Shown: positions 1-5,546 of the stretch, piece after piece | How positions within the stretch are numbered: position 1 is the stretch's first letter | Layout of the letters: each line of letters starts with the position of its first letter | From: an uncultured Moheibacter sp. | GTDB lineage: Bacteria > Bacteroidota > Bacteroidia > Flavobacteriales > Weeksellaceae | NCBI GenBank assembly: GCA_937875605.1 | Contig: CALLXZ010000439.1 | Coordinates: forward strand, 1 to 5,546 | Direction of reading: 5' to 3' | Length of the DNA stretch: 5,546 nt | Program-made: the position numbers and the translations under genes | Notes under the pieces: generated by a model | Database searches by the model: none | What the model was told of the DNA's origin: nothing | Seen by the model: only the letters and a program-made list of their open reading frames with translations

Positions 1-297
1 TGCTTTTTCGGAAATCGTGGGAATGAGTTTTTGACTGTTTTTTTCTTTTAACAAATTCTCGTCAGCCTTTTCCAGATAATCTCCCGAATTCAGAATCTTA
101 AAAATCAAACGGTCTCCTTCTTCACCGTATTTCCCGGTTAAAGTGGAAAGATTTTCAAACGAAGGGGTTTCGATGGGCGAATACCCAAACAACTGAAACT
201 GATGACGGATTTTATCAAAAATATATTGTCGTTTGCTTACTTCTTCGGGTGAAAAATCCCGGGTTCCTTTTGGGATGGACGGTTTCTGGATTGCCAT
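1..297 (-). CDS. hisS: Histidine--tRNA ligase (HisRS), N-terminal part
   Basis: This is the first 99 codons of histidyl-tRNA synthetase, the class II cytoplasmic enzyme that charges tRNA-His with histidine using ATP. The frame is open through the left edge, so the 3' part of the gene is missing. The protein begins [28 protein letters not shown] (residues 10-17) is the characteristic HisRS N-terminus. Class II motif 1 follows as [12 protein letters not shown] (37-48), with its expected conserved proline (P45 in the TP pair). [18 protein letters not shown] (58-75) follows, then a lysine-rich stretch typical of Bacteroidota HisRS. The visible part ends at ISEKA, just where motif 2 (usually LRYDLTVPFAR) would begin. 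The ATG at 297 is chosen because the homologous N-terminus starts there; no strong Shine-Dalgarno precedes it. It lies downstream of the nuclease gene on the same strand, but a probable terminator sits between them, so it is probably transcribed separately. I found no convincing promoter for it. Confidence 0.95.
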   Translation of the reverse strand, partial: MAIQKPSIPKGTRDFSPEEVSKRQYIFDKIRHQFQLFGYSPIETPSFENLSTLTGKYGEEGDRLIFKILNSGDYLEKADENLLKEKNSQKLIPTISEKA

Positions 298-380
298 TTT
301 GATAGTCTTTCGTTGGGCGAAATTCGAAGTTCGCTTTGTAAATAATCGTTCTGCTGACAAAGATGGGAATTTTGCCAAAG

Positions 381-420
381 AAAAAAAACCGCAAACGAAG
401 GAACTTCGGCCTACGGCTTT
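381..420 (-). terminator. Probable intrinsic terminator after the nuclease gene
   Basis: Read on the minus strand, 19 nt past the nuclease stop codon there is a two-part hairpin followed by eight T. The outer stem is AAAGCCG (420-414) with CGGTTTT (391-385), including one G-T wobble. An internal loop of TAGGC against TTTG follows. The inner stem is CGAAG (408-404) with CTTCG (400-396), closed by a TTC loop. The outer stem uses part of the T run, and four T remain after it (384-381). Position, strand and T-tract fit Rho-independent termination of the nuclease transcript before hisS. The internal loop makes the fold weaker than a textbook terminator. Confidence 0.55.
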
Positions 421-438
421 CTCTGTATTTTGATGAAT

Positions 439-1479
439 TTATTCTTTTATGGCCAATCGTTTGGTTTCTTTGGTTTTGTCAGCGTATTCGATCAATGCGA
501 TGTAAACGCCTGTTTGAAGATTTTCCAGATTTAATTGGAAGTCGTTTTGGTAATTGTTTTGAGAAAAAATCTTTCTTCCGGTTAAATCAAAAATGGAAAT
601 GGTTTGGATGATTTTATTTGATTTCAAATTAAAAATTCCGCTTGATGGATTTGGGTAAACTTTTGTTTCTGCAAGTATTTCCTCGGAAATATTCATTTCC
701 GACCATGTATTTTCCGCTTCCGGTCCTCCCCAAATTACAGTTGCTAAATAAGGATTGTCAATAAATGGGTTTCGGTTTCCCTGCCTATCCTGAAGGACCT
801 CATTTCGAACGAGTTCATGTTCGCTTACAGGATCGTCAGCATTCCACTGAAGGAAAATATCAGGCATTTCAGCATGGTAAGTAAAACTACTTGTACCTAC
901 ATAAGTTGCTTTGCACCTTTCGGCATAGCGTATATGCATATACATCATCATCCGTGCAACATCTCCTTTCCACTCATCTCCGGGATAAAAAAGTCCATTG
1001 TTTGTGATGTGCGAATTTCCCTCGCCATACGTAAACTTGCGATTGGAACGGGAATTATTCCAGTGATAATCTACCGAACGAATCGAATGAGCATCTGAGC
1101 CAGGTCCTTCGTTTCCAAAAGATGGATTCCCCAAAGACTTGGGAAAAACATGTTCGCGAACCCACTTCCCATCACAAGAGCTTGTATGGCAACTGGCATA
1201 TTTATTACGTGTTCTATCGTTTACAAAATCTTCGTCTTGATCATCGTAGCCATAGATTAGAAATACATTTTGCTGGTTTTCGGGATCGAGATCTGAAAGT
1301 CGGAGTGCATCCCATACTTCCGGTGTATAAACCAATTCATGTGTGTGAGTTGCTGTTATCAGATTAGATAAATCTTCCTGCAAATCTTGTCCCGTTTGGG
1401 TAAAATCAATTGACTGATAATACGTGGGAATTTGGGCAAAAATGCTAATTGGAAGAAAAAAGAATAAAAATTTAATCAT
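439..1479 (-). CDS. Secreted endonuclease I family nuclease with T9SS sorting domain
   Basis: This 346-residue protein is predicted to be an extracellular or surface nuclease of the endonuclease I family (E. coli EndA, Vibrio Vvn; Endonuclease_1 domain), metal-dependent beta-beta-alpha enzymes that cut DNA and often RNA non-specifically. A hydrophobic signal peptide (MIKFLFFFLPISIFA) probably ends at A15/Q16. The catalytic region has REHVFP (108-113), with E109 and H110 matching the metal-ligand and general-base pair of the family. It continues with SDAHSIR (128-134) and the Asn-rich NNSRSN (141-146), expected to hold the second metal ligand. DEWKGDVAR (168-176) and QGNRNPFIDNPYLA (233-246) are further family signatures. 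C97 and C102 could form a disulphide after export. Residues from about 269 to 346 are a type A T9SS sorting domain: VYPNPSSGIFNL (274-285), then LQTGVY (321-326) and a lysine-containing end. It should cross the inner membrane by Sec and the outer membrane through the SprA translocon. A role in using external DNA for nutrients or in biofilm turnover is inference. The ATG at 1479 directly opens the signal peptide. Confidence 0.93.
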   Translation of the reverse strand: MIKFLFFFLPISIFAQIPTYYQSIDFTQTGQDLQEDLSNLITATHTHELVYTPEVWDALRLSDLDPENQQNVFLIYGYDDQDEDFVNDRTRNKYASCHTSSCDGKWVREHVFPKSLGNPSFGNEGPGSDAHSIRSVDYHWNNSRSNRKFTYGEGNSHITNNGLFYPGDEWKGDVARMMMYMHIRYAERCKATYVGTSSFTYHAEMPDIFLQWNADDPVSEHELVRNEVLQDRQGNRNPFIDNPYLATVIWGGPEAENTWSEMNISEEILAETKVYPNPSSGIFNLKSNKIIQTISIFDLTGRKIFSQNNYQNDFQLNLENLQTGVYIALIEYADKTKETKRLAIKE

Positions 1480-1480
1480 G

Positions 1481-1506
1481 GTTTTGGATTAATAAATTCC
1501 CAAAAC
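1481..1506. repeat. Short inverted repeat just before the nuclease start codon
   Basis: A perfect 7-bp inverted repeat, GTTTTGG (1481-1487) and CCAAAAC (1500-1506), surrounds a 12-base AT-rich spacer. On the minus strand the second arm ends one base before the nuclease ATG (1479), and the first arm overlaps the candidate -7 promoter element. It could be an operator half-site pair or an mRNA hairpin masking the translation start. The arms are short, so chance is not excluded. Confidence 0.4.
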
Positions 1507-1508
1507 TA
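1501..1508 (-). promoter_or_regulatory. Candidate Bacteroidota -7 promoter element for the nuclease gene
   Basis: On the minus strand this reads TAGTTTTG, an exact match to the Bacteroidota primary sigma -7 consensus TAnnTTTG, ending 21 nt before the nuclease ATG. It would imply a very short leader. No clear TTTG or TTG -33 partner is present at the expected 17-23 nt upstream, which weakens the call. If active, it would let the nuclease be expressed independently of the sprA-gcvH-VanZ transcript. Confidence 0.4.
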
Positions 1509-1541
1509 TGATTGTAGTATTAAGATAGTCTCATCTAAAAA

Positions 1542-1943
1542 TTAAGTTTTTGATATATTTTTTATCAGGAAAAAATAGGCTGCAAATGTTCCGGTAACAT
1601 TGGCTGTGATATCCCAAATATCAAAGGTTCTCCCCCAACCGAGAAAATGCTGAAGGATTTCGATCATCAATCCAAACAGAATGGGAAAAAGCCAAATTTG
1701 GTAATTCCTTTTAAAATAATAAGACGCAAATCCTAAAAAAGTGAAAATGAAGAACAAAGCAAAATGTACTACTTTGTCTCCATTTTCAAATGATATTTTA
1801 GAAATCCAACTTTTCCCGCCTGATGAAATAACATTCGTCGGCAAAAGGGTTACCGCCAGTAAAACAAGCGTATAAAAACCAAAGAGGATTCTTGATAAAC
1901 TGCTTCCGAAATTATCCCGTAATTTCCTGATAACCTGCTGCAT
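1542..1943 (-). CDS. VanZ-like family membrane protein
   Basis: This is a 133-residue integral membrane protein of the VanZ-like family. Four membrane segments are visible at about 19-35, 59-77, 83-100 and 113-128. Family motifs are present: the polar-to-helix entry DKVVHF (56-61), the helix IEILQ (94-98), and the loop [15 protein letters not shown] (104-118), corresponding to the usual G-R-x-F-D-x-x-D-x-x-A-N signature. VanZ itself gives low-level teicoplanin resistance in enterococci, but most chromosomal relatives, including those beside gcvH in Bacteroidota, have no known function, so no resistance role is claimed. The ATG at 1943 lies inside gcvH and gives a 32-nt overlap in another frame. 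It is the only sensible start: no ATG, GTG or TTG occurs between the gcvH stop and the first membrane helix, and a later start would remove that helix. The overlap suggests translational coupling to gcvH. No terminator is evident before the nuclease gene. Confidence 0.88.
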   Translation of the reverse strand: MQQVIRKLRDNFGSSLSRILFGFYTLVLLAVTLLPTNVISSGGKSWISKISFENGDKVVHFALFFIFTFLGFASYYFKRNYQIWLFPILFGLMIEILQHFLGWGRTFDIWDITANVTGTFAAYFFLIKNISKT

Positions 1944-2292
1944 CTAACAAAGCATCTAATTCAGAAGCATTGGAAAGTTCAATTTTGATGATCCAACCGT
2001 CGCCATAAGGATCTGAATTGATTTTCTCTGGCTCCGAATTTAATCCTTCATTTACTTCCACCAATTTACCCGTAACCGGCATAAATAAATCCGAAACGGT
2101 TTTCACGGCTTCTACCGAGCCAAATGCTTCTCCTGAAGCTACTTCATCTCCTTCCTGAGCGGAAATATCCACATACACAATGTCTCCTAATTGATCCTGT
2201 GCGAAATCGGTAATCCCGATGTATGCGTTATTACCTTCTACTCTAATCCATTCGTGGTCTTTACTGTACTTTAATTCTTGTGGAACGTTCAT
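1912..2292 (-). CDS. gcvH: Glycine cleavage system H protein
   Basis: This is the complete 126-residue lipoyl carrier protein of the cytoplasmic glycine cleavage system. Its lipoyl arm carries the aminomethyl group from GcvP (glycine decarboxylase) to GcvT and is reoxidised by dihydrolipoamide dehydrogenase. The sequence is full length and typical: [13 protein letters not shown] (8-20), then [17 protein letters not shown] (26-42). The lipoylation site lies in [18 protein letters not shown] (58-75) with K64 as the modified lysine. [25 protein letters not shown] (81-105) completes the fold. The ATG at 2292 fits the family N-terminus; upstream is an A-rich AGAAAAAG rather than a true Shine-Dalgarno. 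It begins 23 nt after the sprA stop, and its last 32 nt are overlapped by the VanZ-like gene, so it looks co-transcribed with both. No gcvT, gcvP or lipoate genes are nearby. The gcvH-next-to-sprA arrangement recurs in Flavobacteria to my knowledge; a functional reason is not known to me. Confidence 0.97.
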   Translation of the reverse strand: MNVPQELKYSKDHEWIRVEGNNAYIGITDFAQDQLGDIVYVDISAQEGDEVASGEAFGSVEAVKTVSDLFMPVTGKLVEVNEGLNSEPEKINSDPYGDGWIIKIELSNASELDALLDAAGYQEITG

Positions 2293-2315
2293 AGCTATAC
2301 TTTTTCTAAAAATTA

Positions 2316-5300
2316 TTAATTTCCAAATGATAGGGTCAAACTTAAACCTGCCCGGATAGTTGAAATAGGATAAGCGGTTGATATTTTGTATTCGGTCATC
2401 ATTTGATCCCAGAAGAATCTTAAATTAAAATTCTTACTGAAGTCATAATCGGCCGAGAATTGAATTGACATCAAACGCTGCCCTCCTGTCACCTGCGAAT
2501 CGCCATCTAAAATTCTTCTGATTCGGGTTTCACTATCTCTTAAGCGTACATCTGCACGGAAATTCAAATCTCCGGTAAATGTTTTGTTACGGTTTTGGTA
2601 ACGCATTTTGAATTTCAGGTCTTTGATGACATATCCCATACCCAAAACATATTCGGTTCCGTAATCTTCCTGCAATGTATAGTTGCTCAAACTCATCATC
2701 ATCAAACGATCACGGTTATACTGTGCTCTCAATTGGAAGCTGTTTCGGAAAGTCATATCCACTCCGATTAGTGGAGAGAAAGATTCAATCATGTTCACCG
2801 TTCCGTAGATGTTTTCTGAAACGAAATCCCCATTCAAATTCCTTCCGCCCGGTTCCATAAAATAGCTTGGATTGGACTGAATTCCGTTTACAGTATAAGA
2901 TGATAAATAATTATGTGATACATCAAATACTTCAAAATAACGATTGATAAACGGAATATTTCTCATTCCCGTATAAGTAATCGCCCAGTTTGGCAATGGA
3001 ATTTTGCGGTTGTAACCCAGTGATGTTTTGCTGGCATTTCTACCTTCTACCGCCGACACAAATGCCGGAATCAATACATCATAATTGGACAATCCATATC
3101 CCTCATAATATCCATCTCCCATTGGTGCCATACCGTTTGCCATACCCAGACGTTCTGAAATTACTTTGGTGTTATCTATGAAACTTTGATACATAGCATC
3201 CGGATCCATAAAGGCCGTGGAAATGGAAATATTACTACTGTTTAACGTCTCTTGCCTATCCAGATAGGTACTCACGTTTGGATTATCATACGTCCTCAGA
3301 TTAAATGCATTTTCAGAACTTCTATAGGAGGAAGAACGTTTCGCATTCAAATCAATTCTCAAATTAGGGAATGGTTCGATCATGGAGTTCGCAGTGAAAT
3401 TCGTTCCTCGTGTAATTACATAAGGGTCTAATAACTGATCGCTTCTGGTGATCCAATCATTTCCGGATTCGATGAACTTACGTTTGATGTCAAATTCGGT
3501 TCCGTATATAAATCCTGCATTTGGTCCTCCGTCTTTTCCAAATCCAAAGAAATTGGGCTCTGCCAAAATACCCGGAATGATGGCTCCGTTTACCTGGTTA
3601 TAATTGAATTGGAATCGTTTCACACTGGAAACTACCATCCATGCATAATCTTGTCCACGGAATTTGGATTTGAATTTATATGGTTTTTTAATTTTTCGAA
3701 GTGCTTTAAAAGACATTCCTTCGTAAGCACGTGTCAAAGAATCAATTTCTCTTTTTCTGCCTCTTTTGACGGAATCCATTTTTCCATATCCTTTGAATTC
3801 CGTATAGAATTTGGTCATGTCAAAGTCTCCGATCATATTGAAAGTGCTGGCATTTTGTGCAATGTTTCCAAGTCCCTGACCGCCCGTGTTCGGAGCGTTT
3901 AGGAACACGGTCGAACGAGCCTGCCAGTTGTAATCATTTGTTACGCCCAATTCTATATTGGCCCAACTCATATAAGGGAATAAATGAATAGGTGTTTTCC
4001 AGTTCAATTGGATTTGATGATCATAATTTACCGGACGACCTACTTTGAATAAATTATTCCAGATCAAAGCTTTATCTGCATATTCAAATGCCGCACCGTC
4101 ATTTAAAGTTCGGGTAGATGAAGTATAATCCAATCGCAATGATTTCGTCAAATCAAATCCGACGTTATACTGCCATGAGAACAAGAAATTATTACTAAAA
4201 GCAACCGGGAAAAGATAAGTAGAGTTTTCTCCAAAGAATTGGTTCAGATCCCTGTATTGTCGCTCGCTATAAACACGGTCAATGTCTGTACGGAATGATA
4301 ATCTTGTCGGCAATGGATTCACATTAAATTCTTTTAAGAACTTCAAATATTTCGCTGATTTTGCCGTATCCTGAACCGCTCTCCAGTCTTTCAAAGGACG
4401 TATAGATTTTGCCGGGAATCCATAGTTATAATTCAACGTTGCTTTTACATTTTTGGTCATGTTATAAGCCGTAAACACATCTCGGTTATACGTATCTGCA
4501 TACATGAACGACAAAGCAAAATTGGAAACATCGTAGAACTTCGCCGGTTTATTATTGGTTTTAATTTTACGAATATTACTGAACGTGAAAGATTTTTGTT
4601 GTGCATAGGTTCTCACGACATCTTTCAATTCTTCTTTTCTTGGATCTTCATCAAACAAAACGTCATTATCCAACGGATTGAATTTCGGATCAGCAAACTG
4701 CTCGCTCATCGTTAAATTGAAAGGAATTTCCAATCCCCATTTCTTTGGTAAGAATTTATCCAATTTCATCTGAGCATTTAAGGCGTAATCTTTATAATCT
4801 TCCTGATTTCGCTGGCTTGGCCCCTGATCAATTGCTCCAAACCCGGCAGAACTTATACTTCCCGAAACCTGAACCTGTGCAAAATCTCCTAACGTAAATC
4901 CCAGGCTACCCATCGCAGCATACCCTCCTTCATTGTCAATTTCGCTCAAACGCAATTCGTTTACCCAAACCAAAACTTCTTTGTCCTGAGAACTTGTGGA
5001 ACGTAAACCAATCATAACCGAAGTCACACCACCCAATGAAGGACGACCTTTTACATAAATCGTTTTCAAAGGATTTTCTGTATCCGGAACAAAAGCGTAT
5101 CGGTCAGTAGCATTAACACCACCATCTAAGTCTCTTGCTTTTTTTGCATCTACAAAGAAATCGGTGTAAATGTCAATTAAGTTTTCGTCCGGCCAGATTC
5201 TGGATGGATTTCCATCCGGTGTTTTGGCTGTATATTTTAATGGAATCTCGTATTCGTAATAGTTATCGGAATAATCACTTCCCAAACGGATGAATAATTT

Positions 5301-5546
5301 GGTTGTTTCATCCACTGCTTGGTTCGTAACATCTTTAAGATTTTCTGCGTGAACAAACATTTCCAATCGTTTGTATCTTCTCAGATCCAAATTGGTATTT
5401 TTGAAAACTGCTTTCGTAGGACTTGTTCCACTCAATTTTGCTTTCAATAACATGGAAGCTTCATTCTGGCTTTGGTAACCGGTCGTTCCCTGTAATTCTT
5501 CCCTATGGATTCCCGGAGGTAAAACGTATGGTGGAACGTTGGTAGA
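2316..5546 (-). CDS. sprA: T9SS outer-membrane translocon protein SprA (Sov), C-terminal part
   Basis: SprA (Sov in Porphyromonas) is the giant outer-membrane beta-barrel that forms the type IX secretion pore; in gliding Flavobacteria it is also needed for motility. The 1,076 visible codons are the C-terminal portion, a little under half of a protein usually about 2,300-2,500 residues long. The frame stays open to the right edge. An ATG at 5453 is internal, since the 31 codons before it encode SprA sequence ([14 protein letters not shown], then GYQSQNEAS). Other conserved blocks, numbered from the window edge, are [17 protein letters not shown] (87-103), [16 protein letters not shown] (167-182) and the signature [12 protein letters not shown] (193-204). 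The following [22 protein letters not shown] begins a long series of alternating polar and aromatic strands fitting a beta-barrel. The chain ends [12 protein letters not shown], an aromatic-rich outer-membrane strand near the terminus. No frameshift or internal stop is seen. gcvH follows after 23 nt, and a likely T9SS cargo is encoded further downstream. Confidence 0.95.
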   Translation of the reverse strand, partial: STNVPPYVLPPGIHREELQGTTGYQSQNEASMLLKAKLSGTSPTKAVFKNTNLDLRRYKRLEMFVHAENLKDVTNQAVDETTKLFIRLGSDYSDNYYEYEIPLKYTAKTPDGNPSRIWPDENLIDIYTDFFVDAKKARDLDGGVNATDRYAFVPDTENPLKTIYVKGRPSLGGVTSVMIGLRSTSSQDKEVLVWVNELRLSEIDNEGGYAAMGSLGFTLGDFAQVQVSGSISSAGFGAIDQGPSQRNQEDYKDYALNAQMKLDKFLPKKWGLEIPFNLTMSEQFADPKFNPLDNDVLFDEDPRKEELKDVVRTYAQQKSFTFSNIRKIKTNNKPAKFYDVSNFALSFMYADTYNRDVFTAYNMTKNVKATLNYNYGFPAKSIRPLKDWRAVQDTAKSAKYLKFLKEFNVNPLPTRLSFRTDIDRVYSERQYRDLNQFFGENSTYLFPVAFSNNFLFSWQYNVGFDLTKSLRLDYTSSTRTLNDGAAFEYADKALIWNNLFKVGRPVNYDHQIQLNWKTPIHLFPYMSWANIELGVTNDYNWQARSTVFLNAPNTGGQGLGNIAQNASTFNMIGDFDMTKFYTEFKGYGKMDSVKRGRKREIDSLTRAYEGMSFKALRKIKKPYKFKSKFRGQDYAWMVVSSVKRFQFNYNQVNGAIIPGILAEPNFFGFGKDGGPNAGFIYGTEFDIKRKFIESGNDWITRSDQLLDPYVITRGTNFTANSMIEPFPNLRIDLNAKRSSSYRSSENAFNLRTYDNPNVSTYLDRQETLNSSNISISTAFMDPDAMYQSFIDNTKVISERLGMANGMAPMGDGYYEGYGLSNYDVLIPAFVSAVEGRNASKTSLGYNRKIPLPNWAITYTGMRNIPFINRYFEVFDVSHNYLSSYTVNGIQSNPSYFMEPGGRNLNGDFVSENIYGTVNMIESFSPLIGVDMTFRNSFQLRAQYNRDRLMMMSLSNYTLQEDYGTEYVLGMGYVIKDLKFKMRYQNRNKTFTGDLNFRADVRLRDSETRIRRILDGDSQVTGGQRLMSIQFSADYDFSKNFNLRFFWDQMMTEYKISTAYPISTIRAGLSLTLSFGN

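Noticed and set aside
298..380. Promoter for hisS
   Set aside because: The best candidate on the minus strand, TATTTAC near 339-345, departs from TAnnTTTG, and the only nearby TTTG is 13 nt upstream, too close for a -33 element.
233..611. Two overlapping forward-strand open frames (233-433 and 363-611) crossing the hisS start and the nuclease end
   Set aside because: They are mostly antisense to hisS and to the nuclease sorting domain. Their composition, rich in Arg, Lys, Phe and Trp, is that of a shadow frame.
817..1367. Forward-strand open frames opposite the nuclease gene (817-1098 and 1122-1367)
   Set aside because: They lie wholly antisense to a well-recognised gene, their translations resemble no family I know, and they have no promoter or ribosome-binding context.
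1509..1541. Terminator between the VanZ-like gene and the nuclease gene
   Set aside because: Only a 4-bp stem (AGAT/ATCT) can be drawn and no T-run follows it, so termination here is not supported.
2675..3902. Forward-strand open frames opposite sprA (2675-2860, 2990-3181, 3609-3902)
   Set aside because: All are antisense to conserved sprA coding sequence and have Cys/His/Ser-rich, non-protein-like composition.
5451..5453. ATG at 5453 as the start of sprA
   Set aside because: The frame is open upstream to the window edge and encodes conserved SprA residues ([10 protein letters not shown]), so this is an internal methionine.

Overview
This window looks like ordinary core chromosome from a Bacteroidota bacterium, most likely of the order Flavobacteriales. 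The evidence is the type IX secretion (T9SS) translocon gene sprA, a secreted nuclease with a C-terminal T9SS sorting domain (YPNPSSG motif), a candidate promoter with the Bacteroidota -7 element TAnnTTTG, AT-rich composition, and gene starts without clear Shine-Dalgarno sequences. The genus cannot be fixed from this sequence.

All five genes lie on the minus strand, so transcription runs from high to low coordinates. First is the C-terminal part of sprA (2316-5546, open at the right edge). It is followed after 23 nt by gcvH (1912-2292, complete). A VanZ-like membrane protein gene (1542-1943) starts inside the last codons of gcvH. After 62 nt comes a secreted endonuclease I family gene (439-1479, complete), preceded by a candidate -7 element and a short inverted repeat. 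A 141-nt gap holding a probable intrinsic terminator separates it from the start of hisS (1-297, cut by the left edge).

sprA, gcvH and the VanZ-like gene are packed tightly enough to be one operon. SprA is the outer-membrane pore of the T9SS. The nuclease two genes downstream carries the signals of a T9SS substrate: a Sec signal peptide plus a type A sorting domain. Translocon and a likely cargo are therefore neighbours. GcvH (lipoyl carrier of glycine cleavage) and HisRS are housekeeping proteins with no evident link to secretion.

I see no mobile element, CRISPR array, tRNA or rRNA, and no clear evidence of a previously undescribed system. The points worth a second look are the promoter/inverted repeat before the nuclease, the coupled gcvH/VanZ overlap, and the cargo-next-to-translocon arrangement.
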